The notes under the pieces are model-generated. The model was not told the DNA's origin and did not search any database. It worked only from the letters and a program-made list of their open reading frames with translations. Shown here piece after piece: positions 15,288-24,339 of a stretch of DNA of 64,000 nucleotides (position 1 is the first letter of the stretch; the number at the start of each line of letters is the position of its first letter). The position numbers and the translations under genes were made by a program. The DNA is taken from contig DXIS01000035.1 in assembly GCA_019112735.1 (NCBI GenBank), positions 1 through 64,000 of the forward strand, written 5' to 3'. This stretch comes from Candidatus Mediterraneibacter guildfordensis. GTDB taxonomy: Bacteria > Bacillota > Clostridia > Lachnospirales > Lachnospiraceae.

Positions 15288-17474
15288 CTACTGATCTTCT
15301 TCAACAAAATGCCACTGATATGCCTGATATTCTCCGTGGAGCACCGGTTTGGGCACGCCTGCCTCCCGGAGCGCCGTACTGTTGTACAGCTTCCCGGTTG
15401 TTTCTTCCCGGTACATGGTATTTTCTTTCAGGCCTTTGACTTTGATATAATCAACCGTCATATTGGCATGTTTCTTAATTCCGACAACCTGGACCAGCGC
15501 TTCTTTCTGATCCCCGGATACGAATTCCCAGGCGCCCTGATTGTCCGTCTGAGGATTGGTCAGCCGGTAATAGGTTCCCTTCTGGACCAGATCCGCATAC
15601 TTTTTATACTCTGCGATCTGCCGCCGGATCTCCGCCTTGTCCTCCTCGCTCAGCTCGTTCAGGTTGAGCTCATATCCGAACGTACCTGCAAGGGCCACCG
15701 TCCCTCTTGTCTTCATGGTCGTCACACGCTCCGTCTGATGGTTCGGCGAAGCCGACACATGGGATCCGACACAGGAACATGGATAGATAAAGGATGTGCC
15801 GTACTGGATCTCCAGGCGGTCGATCGCATCCGTATTGTCGCTGCACCAGATCTGCGGCGTATAGTAGAGCATGCCGGCGTCGAACCGTCCGCCGCCGCCG
15901 CTGCATCCTTCCAGCAGGATATTCGGGTAACGCTGCACCAGACGCTCCAGGAAATCATAGAGTCCCAGCACGTAATCGTGAAGCACCCTGCCCTGGCTGT
16001 CCGCCGTTGCAGAATATACATCCGCGATGCTCCGGTTCATATCCCACTTGATATATTCCACATTGCCCTGATCCAGGACTGCGCAGATCTGATCATAAAT
16101 ATAATCTACTACTTCTTTTCTGGAGAAGTCAAGCACGAGCTGATGTCTGGAACGGTTCGGACGGCGTCCCGGGATCACGAAAGCCCAGTCCGGATGCTCC
16201 CGGTAGAGATCACTGTCCTCATTGACCATCTCCGGCTCGATCCAGATCCCGAACTTCAGGCCCATGTCATTGATCTTCCCGATCAGCTCGCCCAGGCTGC
16301 AGCCCAGCTTCTTTTCATTCACTTTCCAGTCGCCCAGCCCCCTTAACTCACTGTCGCGCCGACCGAACCAGCCGTCGTCCATGACGAACATCTCGATCCC
16401 CAGCTTCGCCGCCTCCGAAGCAAGCTTCAGAAGAGATTCGCCGGTGAAATCAAAATAGGACGCCTCCCAGCTATTCAACAGGATCGGGCGTACGATCTCT
16501 TTATATTTTCCTCTGCACAGATGGCTTCTCATGCAGCAGTGCAGGTTCTGGGACAGTTTCGCCAGACCTTCTCCCGAATAACTCATGATCACTTCCGGAG
16601 ACTGGAACTCCTCGCCCGCATTCAACGGGTAGGCAAACTGCTCCTCCGAAAATCCCATCAGGAGCCGGGTCTGATAATACTGGTCCTGTCCCGCCTCGCT
16701 CTGGAAGCTTCCGCTGTACACAAATGCCATGGCGTAACAGCTTCCCGCATCCTCCGTGGCCTCATGCTCCGCCATGATCACCGCCGGGTTGTACTGGTGG
16801 CTGGAAGAGCCTCTCGTGCTTCCGATCTTCTGCACCCCGTGTCCGATGGGCATCCTCTGGAGATTCCGCTCCATCGCATGTCGGCCGTAGAATGTAAGGA
16901 AGTCATACTGCCCCCCTACCATGTCAAGGCAGGCCGGCGCCAGCTTCTTCACGGAAATGTGTCCGTCGCTTGCATTGACGATCCGGACGCTCCGGGTAAT
17001 AATATCATACTCCGGCAGGACGCCGTAGAGCAGCACGGCGCGCACGCCGGTCACCCGGTCCTCCAGTACGACTTCAAGCGTCTGCGCCTCATCATCGTCT
17101 GCATACACCGCCGGCAGCCCCTCAAGGGAATATTTCCCGTCCCGGATGCTGTGGCTCTCATAGCGGAAATCGCTGCAGTAGGTCCGGTCTGTATTTTTGA
17201 TAATGCAGGCAGGCGTCCGGTAATCGCCGGTTCCCAGAGAAGGGAATTCCTGTGGAAGGGAGTCCATTGAATAGGTTTTGTCATTCCCCGCATCATACGG
17301 GTTTCCGGAAAATCCCCGGTCGTAATAAGTCAGCAGATAATCCATACATCCGTCCGCTTTCCTGCCGTAGTACAGGTGAAGCAGAAAGCCGTATTTATCG
17401 ATCTGCATCTGATAGGTCGTGTTCTTTGTATGCAGCGTGATCGTTTTCTGCGCCTCATTATATACAATACTCAT
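15288..17474 (-). CDS. GH36 alpha-galactosidase
   Basis: 728 residues, the normal length for family GH36. It has an N-terminal beta-sandwich domain and a barrel with MDDGWFGRRD (about 365), nucleophile Asp478 in IKWDMNR and acid/base Asp546 in CSDNTDAIDR; CSGGGGRFD (about 524) lines the site. It is cytoplasmic (no signal peptide) and would cleave raffinose, stachyose or melibiose brought in by the ABC importer. ATG 17474 has GGAGAGAC upstream; the longer frame to 17552 lacks a site. It lies 123 bp after the permease gene across a hairpin and 23 bp before the GH13 gene. Confidence 0.93.
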   Translation of the reverse strand: MSIVYNEAQKTITLHTKNTTYQMQIDKYGFLLHLYYGRKADGCMDYLLTYYDRGFSGNPYDAGNDKTYSMDSLPQEFPSLGTGDYRTPACIIKNTDRTYCSDFRYESHSIRDGKYSLEGLPAVYADDDEAQTLEVVLEDRVTGVRAVLLYGVLPEYDIITRSVRIVNASDGHISVKKLAPACLDMVGGQYDFLTFYGRHAMERNLQRMPIGHGVQKIGSTRGSSSHQYNPAVIMAEHEATEDAGSCYAMAFVYSGSFQSEAGQDQYYQTRLLMGFSEEQFAYPLNAGEEFQSPEVIMSYSGEGLAKLSQNLHCCMRSHLCRGKYKEIVRPILLNSWEASYFDFTGESLLKLASEAAKLGIEMFVMDDGWFGRRDSELRGLGDWKVNEKKLGCSLGELIGKINDMGLKFGIWIEPEMVNEDSDLYREHPDWAFVIPGRRPNRSRHQLVLDFSRKEVVDYIYDQICAVLDQGNVEYIKWDMNRSIADVYSATADSQGRVLHDYVLGLYDFLERLVQRYPNILLEGCSGGGGRFDAGMLYYTPQIWCSDNTDAIDRLEIQYGTSFIYPCSCVGSHVSASPNHQTERVTTMKTRGTVALAGTFGYELNLNELSEEDKAEIRRQIAEYKKYADLVQKGTYYRLTNPQTDNQGAWEFVSGDQKEALVQVVGIKKHANMTVDYIKVKGLKENTMYREETTGKLYNSTALREAGVPKPVLHGEYQAYQWHFVEEDQ

Positions 17475-17527
17475 AGTCTGTCTCTCCTGATCTGTAAATA
17501 TTGGTTCTTTCCCGTATATGAAAATAT

Positions 17528-17567
17528 CCGGGCAGGTGAATGTACTTCCCACATATCACCCGCCCGG
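17528..17567 (-). terminator. Intercistronic hairpin between permease and GH36 genes
   Basis: CCGGGCAGGTGA (17528-17539) pairs with TCACCCGCCCGG (17556-17567) with one mismatch. On the minus strand it is followed by ATATTTTC. It may reduce read-through from the transporter genes or protect the upstream message. Confidence 0.5.
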
Positions 17568-17597
17568 TATGACGCGCTTATGCGCATCAGGGCTCGC

Positions 17598-18440
17598 TTA
17601 TTTCACGGCGCCGTTCACCACTCCGTTGATGATCTGTTTCTGGCAGATCACATAGAATACAACGATCGGGATCAGTGCCAGCAGATAGGACGCGAACGCC
17701 AGGTTGTAGTTCGTACCGAACTGCGTCTGGAATGTCAGCTGCGCCAGCGGCAGTGTGTTCTGTCCTTTTCCTGACATAATGATCAGCGGTGTCATAACAT
17801 CGTTCCATACGGCCAGTGCAGTGATAACCGCAACCGTTGCATGCATGGGCTTCATGATCGGGAAGATGATCTTCCAGAATGTACGCCATGTGCTCGCGCC
17901 GTCCACTCTCGCTGCTTCCTCGAGGGCAATCGGGATATTTACCAGGTAGCCTGTGTAAAGAAGTAAATTCATCGGCATATAGAATACCACATAGAGGAGA
18001 ATAACGCCAGCCCAATTATCAAGATGCATCTCAGCCGTCTGTTTTGCAAGAGGCATCATCAGGATCGCAAACGGAACGAACATACCGCTTACGATGAAGA
18101 GATATACCAGGTTGTACAGTTTGCTGTGCGCTTTATTTCTTCCAACCGCAAATCCCATCAGGGAGTGGAGGATGATGCAGAGCACAACCGTGCTGACTGT
18201 TACCAGAAGGCTGTTGCCAAGCGACCGCCAGAAATCCGTCAGCTCCATTGCCTGGGCAAAGTTGCTTAAGGACCACTGCGCCGGCAGGGACAGGATTCCG
18301 GAGATGCTGTTTGTCATCTCGGTGGGCTGCTTGAATGCGATTACAATTGTCATATACAGCGGAAATGCCACGGTGAGCAGTCCCACAAACAGAAGGATCG
18401 TTATTGGCCAGTTTACTCTGGCTTTCATTTTCTCATACAT
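17598..18440 (-). CDS. Sugar ABC transporter permease, MalG type
   Basis: 280 residues with six predicted membrane helices and the cytoplasmic EAA loop EEAARVDGASTWRTFWKIIF (about 190-210), the contact site for the ATPase. The start TM1 segment WPITILLFVGLLTVAFPLYM and the ending QKQIINGVVNGAVK match the MalG/LacG branch of CUT1 importers. The first base of its ATG overlaps the stop of the MalF-type gene. No ATPase gene is in the locus, so a shared MsmX-like ATPase must be supplied from elsewhere. Confidence 0.9.
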   Translation of the reverse strand: MYEKMKARVNWPITILLFVGLLTVAFPLYMTIVIAFKQPTEMTNSISGILSLPAQWSLSNFAQAMELTDFWRSLGNSLLVTVSTVVLCIILHSLMGFAVGRNKAHSKLYNLVYLFIVSGMFVPFAILMMPLAKQTAEMHLDNWAGVILLYVVFYMPMNLLLYTGYLVNIPIALEEAARVDGASTWRTFWKIIFPIMKPMHATVAVITALAVWNDVMTPLIIMSGKGQNTLPLAQLTFQTQFGTNYNLAFASYLLALIPIVVFYVICQKQIINGVVNGAVK

Positions 18441-19312
18441 TATAACTGTTCCTCCTTCTTACTTGATATCGTCATCTGTGCAACAGAGATCGCTACGATC
18501 ACGATGAAGAATACAACCGCGTTGGCACTCTGGTATCCGAAGCTTCCGCCTGCCAGACCGTTGTTGTAGATCAGGTAGGAGATGGACTCCGTGCTCTGCT
18601 CCGGACCGCCCTTTGTCATAGCCATGATCTGGTCGAATACCATCAGGAAGTTCTTCACACAGAGGACCATGTTGATCGTAAAGAACGGGATGATCAGCGG
18701 GAAGGTCAGGTATTTGAATTTCTTCCAGCCGGTCGCGCCGTCCAGGTCGCCCGCCTCGTATACATCCTCCGGCACCGTCTGGAGACCGGAAATGTAGATG
18801 ATCGTATTCATGGCGATGGACTGCCATGCGCAGACGATCACGATGGCGATCCATGCCGTCTTGCTGTTGGAGAGCATGCTTCCCTGAAGCGCTCCGATCC
18901 CCAGCATATCGCCAAGGCCCGGCAGGATGTAGGTGAAGAAATACTGGAAAATGTATCCTACAACCAGCGCTCCGAGCACGTTCGGCACGAAATATGCCGC
19001 TCTTAAAAATGTCTTGCCCTTGATCTTGCTGTTCAGGCCAAGCGCCAGGATCAGGCTGATCACATTTGTCAGGATCGTTGCCACGATGGCAAGCTTGATG
19101 GTGAACAGGTAGGAACCGCCGATCCTGGGATCCGTGAACAGATCCAGGTAGTTGCGGAATCCGATGAAATCATAAGTACCGAAACCTTTAAAATTCGTAA
19201 AACTGTAAACCACACCGCGGATAAGCGGTACCGTGTTGAAGCAGACAAACAGCGCCAGGATCGGTATGGTGATCAGCATATATGTCCGCTTGCTGTCATT
19301 TACTTTTTTCAT
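18440..19312 (-). CDS. Sugar ABC transporter permease, MalF type
   Basis: 290 residues, six membrane helices, with the EAA motif EAGDLDGATGWKKFKYLTFP near 200. It is the partner of the MalG-type permease and is translationally coupled to it. It begins 20 bp after the binding-protein gene. The order binding protein, MalF, MalG then glycosidase is typical of raffinose/melibiose loci in Clostridia. Confidence 0.9.
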   Translation of the reverse strand: MKKVNDSKRTYMLITIPILALFVCFNTVPLIRGVVYSFTNFKGFGTYDFIGFRNYLDLFTDPRIGGSYLFTIKLAIVATILTNVISLILALGLNSKIKGKTFLRAAYFVPNVLGALVVGYIFQYFFTYILPGLGDMLGIGALQGSMLSNSKTAWIAIVIVCAWQSIAMNTIIYISGLQTVPEDVYEAGDLDGATGWKKFKYLTFPLIIPFFTINMVLCVKNFLMVFDQIMAMTKGGPEQSTESISYLIYNNGLAGGSFGYQSANAVVFFIVIVAISVAQMTISSKKEEQL

Positions 19313-19332
19313 AATCTAATCCCGCTCCTTTC

Positions 19333-20616
19333 CTACTCGGCAGTGCCGTGCTCTTCATTGTACTCCTGGACCGCACGGATGATATCCCGGTTGTATCTCT
19401 GCCAGCGTGTGTCGAAATCGTTCAGGAAGTCTTCCACATCCCCGTTGATGAGATAGGTCTGGATCAGCGCGTCTGCAGCCATCTCAGACGGATAGTAGTG
19501 GTCCTGATAGTCGGTCATGTTGCCGGACTCAATATACGGAAGCATGCCGTCGAGCATCGGAGCAAGTTCAAACTCACTGTCCTTGCAGGGTACTGCATTC
19601 TGATCGTCGATGTAAGCCTGGATATTCGCATCATCCATCAGGAAATCGAGAACCTCATAAGCGGCTTCTTTGTTCTCGCATTCTGCGGTTACTGCGAACA
19701 GCAGGTCAACACCTGAGTTCAGCGTATTCTTGGACGCATCATCGTTACCCGGCGTCACGAAAGAGTCAATGTTCATCTCCGGATTGACAGAGAGGATCTG
19801 CGGTACCGCGTAGCTTCCGATCGGGTACATTGCGGATTCGCCGTTGGCAAATGCCGTACATGCGTCATTATATCCGTATGCGAACGGATCGTCCGGTCCG
19901 TAGCTTACCAGCTGCGCACATTTCTCCGCTACTTCCACGTACTCCTCGGAGAATGTGGTCTCTCCTGCATTCACTTTCTGACATGTATCCGCCGGCGCAA
20001 GGTCAACCGCCAGTGAGTTCCACGGTGCAAGGCAGGTCCATGTGTCACGGAATCCGAAGTAGAACGGCAGGATGCCTTCCGCCTCGATCTCCTCGCACAG
20101 AGCCATCAGTTCATCCCAGGATTCCGGGATCTCCCAGCCGTGTTCTTCGAACATATCCCTGTTGTACAGGATGCCCGCCGCATTCGCCACATACGGCACA
20201 CCGTATGTACCGTCCTTCGGCGTGATCTCCAGCGCCTCCAGGATGTCGATGTAGGACTCCTTCACATCCGCCAGCCCCGGATAATCCGATACATCTGCCA
20301 GGATATCCGCATCCAGGTAATAGGAATAGTTGATATCACCGCCGATGCCGATGATATCCGGATAATCCTCACGGATGAACCGGGTCCTCAGGATCGTCGT
20401 CGCATCATTGGGCGAACTGATCGTCAGGTGGATGTCGTCATGCGTTGCATTGAACTGGTCTTCCACCTGATCAAAGTACGTCGCCGCCTCCGGCTTGTAC
20501 TGCAGGATCTCAATCTCCGTTTTTCCGCTGTTCTCATCTGAACCGCAGCCCGGAAGAATGACCGCCGCAAGCATGGACGCTGCGAGCACTGCGCTGATCG
20601 CTTTTTTCTTTTTCAT
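19333..20616 (-). CDS. Extracellular sugar-binding lipoprotein of ABC importer
   Basis: 427 residues. The lipoprotein signal peptide is MKKKKAISAVLAASMLAAVI followed by lipobox LPGC (Cys24). The mature part has the family-1 solute-binding fold with the signature GTYGVPYVANAAGILYNRDM (about 157-176). Acidic surface and tryptophans (ESWDEL, DTWTCLAPWN) suit oligosaccharide binding. With the two permeases and GH36 it most likely imports raffinose-family sugars; the exact ligand is inferred from context. Confidence 0.9.
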   Translation of the reverse strand: MKKKKAISAVLAASMLAAVILPGCGSDENSGKTEIEILQYKPEAATYFDQVEDQFNATHDDIHLTISSPNDATTILRTRFIREDYPDIIGIGGDINYSYYLDADILADVSDYPGLADVKESYIDILEALEITPKDGTYGVPYVANAAGILYNRDMFEEHGWEIPESWDELMALCEEIEAEGILPFYFGFRDTWTCLAPWNSLAVDLAPADTCQKVNAGETTFSEEYVEVAEKCAQLVSYGPDDPFAYGYNDACTAFANGESAMYPIGSYAVPQILSVNPEMNIDSFVTPGNDDASKNTLNSGVDLLFAVTAECENKEAAYEVLDFLMDDANIQAYIDDQNAVPCKDSEFELAPMLDGMLPYIESGNMTDYQDHYYPSEMAADALIQTYLINGDVEDFLNDFDTRWQRYNRDIIRAVQEYNEEHGTAE

Positions 20617-20817
20617 AGTGTTTCAGCTCCTTCCTTTTAGCTTTTCCGCTTATATGCAGATTATAGCATCCCACATTTTCAGTAAAAATATCAGTATCAC
20701 CCGTGTTATATGCCATGTTGCAACTTATGTATCTTTTTTGTAAAGTAGGGTCGCATTTTGGTATGTTTTAGTTTATAATGTTTTTATAAATTTTAAAAAT
20801 GTGAAAAGGAGCCTGCT
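20617..20817. promoter_or_regulatory. Divergent promoter region of the alpha-galactoside locus
   Basis: The 201 bp between the AraC gene and the binding-protein gene hold a minus-strand TATAAT (20665-20660) with only a weak -35 at 17 bp (TTTTTA), as expected for an activator-dependent promoter. A plus-strand TATAAT lies at 20774-20779 for the AraC gene. Control of the importer by the AraC protein is inferred. Confidence 0.5.
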
Positions 20818-21669
20818 ATGAGTAAGCATGTTTTTTCCATATTCCCAAACGAAAATTTCGTCGATCTGTGCATGTACCAGTTTGGAAGGGAGCAGTGCGA
20901 TCCCGCCTATTCCTTCGGCCCGGCCACGCGGAACCACTACCTGTTCCACTATGTCCTGTCCGGCACAGGACGGCTCATGACGACGGATTTTAAAGGGCAG
21001 AATCACGAATACCAGATCCGGAGCGGACAGGGATTCATGATCTTCCCCAAGCAGGTCACGACCTACATCGCCGATGCCCGGCTCCCGTGGGAATACGTAT
21101 GGATCGAGTTTGACGGGATGCGCGCAAGAGAAGCGGTGGAAACCGCCGGCCTTACTCCGGAAAGTCCGATATACCATGCCACGTTCAAAGACCTCAGGGA
21201 AAATATGGTCAGCGAAATGCAGTATATCGTGGATCATCAGAACGAAACTTCATTCAACCTGACCGGTCATCTCTATCTGTTCCTTGACTTTCTGACACGG
21301 TCGGCAGCATCCATGAAAATATCCGCAGACGGGCGGATGCGCGATTTTTATATAAAAGAAGCATTGAATTATATAGAACAGAATTTTCAGAACGATATAT
21401 CCGTCGAAGGCATCGCCGCCTTCTGCGGACTGAACCGGACCTATTTCGGCCGGATCTTCAAAGATACCGTCGGACAGTCCCCGCAGCAGTTCCTGCTCAG
21501 CTACCGCATGACCAAAGCCGCGGAGCTGCTGAAACTGACTGCGCTGTCCATCAACGATATCGGAAATGCCGTCGGATATCCGAACCAGCTGCATTTCTCA
21601 AGAGCATTCAAAAATGTATACGGAATATCCCCCAGAGAATGGCGGAACAAGAACCGGGTGATAAAATAA
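20818..21669 (+). CDS. AraC-family activator, probable RafR/MsmR-type
   Basis: 283 residues. The N-terminal cupin-like AraC ligand domain (about 15-160) has the pattern SGTGRLMTTDFKGQNHEYQI. The C-terminal double helix-turn-helix (about 185-280) has GIAAFCGLNRTYFGRIFKDT and AVGYPNQLHFSRAFKNVYGI, the AraC signature. ATG 20818 has AAAGGAG upstream. It is divergent from the binding-protein gene, the usual place for the activator of an alpha-galactoside locus. Confidence 0.88.
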   Translation: MSKHVFSIFPNENFVDLCMYQFGREQCDPAYSFGPATRNHYLFHYVLSGTGRLMTTDFKGQNHEYQIRSGQGFMIFPKQVTTYIADARLPWEYVWIEFDGMRAREAVETAGLTPESPIYHATFKDLRENMVSEMQYIVDHQNETSFNLTGHLYLFLDFLTRSAASMKISADGRMRDFYIKEALNYIEQNFQNDISVEGIAAFCGLNRTYFGRIFKDTVGQSPQQFLLSYRMTKAAELLKLTALSINDIGNAVGYPNQLHFSRAFKNVYGISPREWRNKNRVIK

Positions 21670-21676
21670 ACCAGAC

Positions 21677-22612
21677 CTATCCCGCAATATATTTACATGC
21701 GGCCAGCGCAGCCACGGCGCCGTCCGCCGCTGCCGTCGTGAGCTGTCTGACTTCCTTGGTCCGGCAGTCCCCGGCGGCAAAGATACCCGGATGTGACGTA
21801 ATGCAGTCTTCCGATGCCAGGATAAACCCGTTCTCATCAAGCTTTACGATATCCGCAAATATCTCATTCTGCGGGATATGGCCGACTGCAATAAAGATGC
21901 CGGACACTTCAAGCTTGTATTCTTTTCCCGTTTTCTTATTATTCAGGATCAGACGCTCAACCGCCTGATCACCGATGATATCCCGCACGGTCGTGCTAAG
22001 GATGAATTCTACATTTTCTTTTTCTTCCAGCCGTTTTACGATGTTCTCCTCACCGCGGAACTCATCCCGCCGGTGGATGAGATAGACTTTCCGGCAGTAA
22101 TCAGCCAGGAACTCTGCATCCTGGAGCGCCGTGCTTCCTCCGCCCACGACCGCCACATCTCTTCCGCGGAAGAACATGCCGTCGCAGGTCGCACAGTAAG
22201 ATACGCCTGCGCCCGTCAGCCTCTCCTCATTGGGCACGCCCAGATGGCGGTGGGTCACACCGGTGGCAAGGATCACGCTTCTACAGTGGTATTCTTTCCC
22301 TGTCGTATGGATGACCTTGATCCCGCTTTCTTCGTCAACGATCCCGGTCACCTGCTCCATCACAGTCTCTGCCCCAAGCTTTGTCGCCTGGTCAAGCAGA
22401 TTCATGGAGAATTCACTGCCGCTGACGCTGGCGATCCCGGGATAATTTTCCACATTCGGGGAGGAAGTGATCTGTCCGCCGAAGGTGCTGCCTTCGATGA
22501 TCACCGTCTGCTTCCCGGCGCGCTGCCCGTAGATGGCCGCCGTCATGCCTGCTGTCCCTCCGCCGATGATGCCGATATCATATATTTTTTCTGCACTGTT
22601 TCCCATATTCAC
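21677..22612 (-). CDS. trxB: Thioredoxin reductase
   Basis: 311 residues. FAD site GGGTAGMTAAIYGQRAGK (about 17-34), redox disulfide CATCDG (about 138) and NADPH site VVGGGSTALQDAEFL (about 155), ending with AAGDCRTKEVRQLTTAAADG. It keeps thioredoxin reduced. Start GTG 22612 lies five bases after AAAGGA; ATG 22606 is eleven bases away and less likely. It ends seven bases past the convergent AraC stop and follows proC by 12 bp. Confidence 0.95.
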   Translation of the reverse strand: MNMGNSAEKIYDIGIIGGGTAGMTAAIYGQRAGKQTVIIEGSTFGGQITSSPNVENYPGIASVSGSEFSMNLLDQATKLGAETVMEQVTGIVDEESGIKVIHTTGKEYHCRSVILATGVTHRHLGVPNEERLTGAGVSYCATCDGMFFRGRDVAVVGGGSTALQDAEFLADYCRKVYLIHRRDEFRGEENIVKRLEEKENVEFILSTTVRDIIGDQAVERLILNNKKTGKEYKLEVSGIFIAVGHIPQNEIFADIVKLDENGFILASEDCITSHPGIFAAGDCRTKEVRQLTTAAADGAVAALAACKYIAG

Positions 22613-22624
22613 ATGATTCCTTTC

Positions 22625-23434
22625 TTACATGTTTCTCGATACATCCGCGCAGGCTTTCATCGCCTCAATGACCGCGCTGCGGAATCCCCGCTCCTCCAGC
22701 ACACGGACCGCCTCGATCGTCGTTCCTGCCGGAGAGCACACCATATCTTTTAATTCTCCCGGATGTTTCCCGGTCTCCATGACCATCTTCGCGCTGCCGT
22801 ACACCGCCTGGGCTGCAAACTGATACGCCTGCGCCCTCGGCATGCCTTCCGCCACAGCCGCATCCGCCATGGCTTCAATAAACATAAAGACATAAGCCGG
22901 TGAGCTCCCGCTTACCGCCACGACCGCATCGATCAGATGCTCCGGCACGATCTCCACTTTTCCGAAGGATTCCAGGATCTTCAGCGCGTAGGCTTTCTCT
23001 TCCTCTGTCACATACGGATTCACGCATGCCGCCGTCATGCCCTCGCCGACCAGCGCCGGCGTGTTCGGCATGGTGCGCACGATCTTCACCGGTTTCCCGA
23101 ACTGCTCCTCCAGCCACGCAAGCGTTTTGCCCGGCGCGATGGTGATGATCAGCTGGTCATCGCTCACACAGTCCCGGATCTCTGCGATGGCTTCCGCATA
23201 ATACTGGGGCTTCACGGACAGGATCAGCACCTCAGCCTTCCTGGCCGCTTCGCGGTTGTCAGCCGTCACATGGATCCCGTAAGTTTCTTTTACGTGCTCA
23301 CGCCCTGCGGGGGAGATATCCGCGCCGATGATCTCTTCCGGGCGGAAGATCTCATTTTTAATGATGCCGCCCATGATGGCGCCCGCCATATTGCCTGTTC
23401 CGATAAATCCTAATTTCATACTGCCCTGTTTCAT
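22625..23434 (-). CDS. proC: Pyrroline-5-carboxylate reductase
   Basis: 269 residues. The N-terminal Rossmann fold begins KLGFIGTGNMAGAIMGGI. The C-terminal signature DAVVAVSGSSPAYVFMFIEA and the end VCSPAGTTIEAVRVLEERGF are those of ProC. It makes L-proline from pyrroline-5-carboxylate with NAD(P)H. ATG 23434 follows GGAGAAGGAG; an ORF extension to 23467 is not supported. It lies just upstream of trxB in the same direction, and the two may share a transcript. Confidence 0.95.
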   Translation of the reverse strand: MKQGSMKLGFIGTGNMAGAIMGGIIKNEIFRPEEIIGADISPAGREHVKETYGIHVTADNREAARKAEVLILSVKPQYYAEAIAEIRDCVSDDQLIITIAPGKTLAWLEEQFGKPVKIVRTMPNTPALVGEGMTAACVNPYVTEEEKAYALKILESFGKVEIVPEHLIDAVVAVSGSSPAYVFMFIEAMADAAVAEGMPRAQAYQFAAQAVYGSAKMVMETGKHPGELKDMVCSPAGTTIEAVRVLEERGFRSAVIEAMKACADVSRNM

Positions 23435-23517
23435 TTTATATTCTCTCCTTCTCCTGTTATTATTCAAAATCCGCCGTCTGATCCTCTGTATTTCAGGACA
23501 CGCCTGTAAAATACATG

Positions 23518-23790
23518 TCAGCGAACGGTAAAGCCCCGTTCATCGTCCCGCAGCGGGATTTCTTTCGCATCCATCCATTCAATGGAAATAAAACGGTCGT
23601 GATTGAGCCGCATAAGCAGCTTATTGATCATAGGCTCACGTCCCTGCACTTCCATGGTGACCGTCCCGTCATATTCATTTCTCGCCCAGCCGGTCAGTTC
23701 CAGAGAGGAAGCCGCGTATTTCGCCGTGTAACGGAATCCCACACCCTGCACCCTGCCGTGGAAGACGATATGTTTTCTTACCTCTGACAT
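23518..23790 (-). CDS. acyP: Acylphosphatase
   Basis: 90 residues, the standard size. Active-site motif GRVQGVGFRYTAKYAA contains the phosphate-binding arginine, and asparagine is in GWARNEYDGTV. It hydrolyses acyl phosphates such as acetyl phosphate. ATG 23790 has AGGAGG nine bases upstream; the longer frame to 23970 has no site. Confidence 0.93.
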   Translation of the reverse strand: MSEVRKHIVFHGRVQGVGFRYTAKYAASSLELTGWARNEYDGTVTMEVQGREPMINKLLMRLNHDRFISIEWMDAKEIPLRDDERGFTVR

Positions 23791-23856
23791 CGATAAAAAC
23801 CTCCTGCGCAACCATTTTACCACAAAACGGAGAAAAAGGCACATCCGCTTTCTATC

Positions 23857-23885
23857 TTGTTTATTATCCCGCCCCGTGATACAAT
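23857..23885 (+). promoter_or_regulatory. Promoter upstream of unassigned RNA
   Basis: TTGTTT (23857-23862) and TACAAT (23880-23885) are separated by 17 bp. Transcription would start near 23892 and run toward the hyd genes. Confidence 0.6.
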
Positions 23886-23891
23886 AATCAA

Positions 23892-24027
23892 GACAAACGT
23901 TCTGACTGTAAAGGCCGCAAACGATCTGAGCAAAAAGGCGCATAATATACCGGACAAATGATTTCCGCATCCGATGCGGACGTCTGTTTTCGTATACAAA
24001 AGCGCCTTCGTGCGCTTTTCTTTTTTG
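23892..24027 (+). ncRNA. Putative small RNA or attenuator leader before hyd genes
   Basis: A promoter at 23857 and a rho-independent terminator (AAAGCGC-CTTCG-TGCGCTTTT plus T-run, 23998-24027) enclose about 135 bases with no gene. Inside is a perfect hairpin TCCGCAT-CCG-ATGCGGA. It could be a free small RNA or a leader whose terminator controls read-through into the hydrogenase-maturation genes at 24081. I do not recognise it as any riboswitch class. Confidence 0.45.
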
Positions 24028-24080
24028 CTTTTATAAATCAGGCGAAATACAGGCTGAAGCTGTCATAAAGGAGGCTTTCT

Positions 24081-24329
24081 ATGGACACAAGGATCGCGCT
24101 CATCGGCATCATTCTCGAATCCCGGGAATCGGTCGATGAACTGAATCATCTGCTGAGCGAATACGGGGAATACGTGATCGGCAGGATGGGGATCCCCTAT
24201 CGGGAGAAAGGCATCCACGTCATCAGCGTGGCGATGGATGCGCCGAATAACGTCATCAGCGCTCTGTCCGGCAAACTGGGGATGCTGCCGGACGTGAGTA
24301 CGAAGACGATCTACGGGAAAAATATATGA
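24081..24329 (+). CDS. TM1266-type iron-only hydrogenase system regulator
   Basis: 82 residues of the ACT-like/NikR C-terminal-like fold. RIALIGIILESRESVDELNH, GRMGIPYREKGIHVISV and DAPNNVISALSGKLGMLPDV are the features of the small putative regulators found next to hyd maturation genes. There is no DNA-binding domain. AAAGGAGG lies upstream of ATG 24081 and hydE begins ten bases after its stop, so they are one operon. A regulatory role is presumed from this association. Confidence 0.85.
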   Translation: MDTRIALIGIILESRESVDELNHLLSEYGEYVIGRMGIPYREKGIHVISVAMDAPNNVISALSGKLGMLPDVSTKTIYGKNI

Positions 24330-24339
24330 GGGCAGACGC

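Noticed and set aside
20534-20716. 60-codon minus-strand frame before the sugar-binding protein gene
   Set aside because: It overlaps the start of the binding-protein gene in another frame and covers its promoter.
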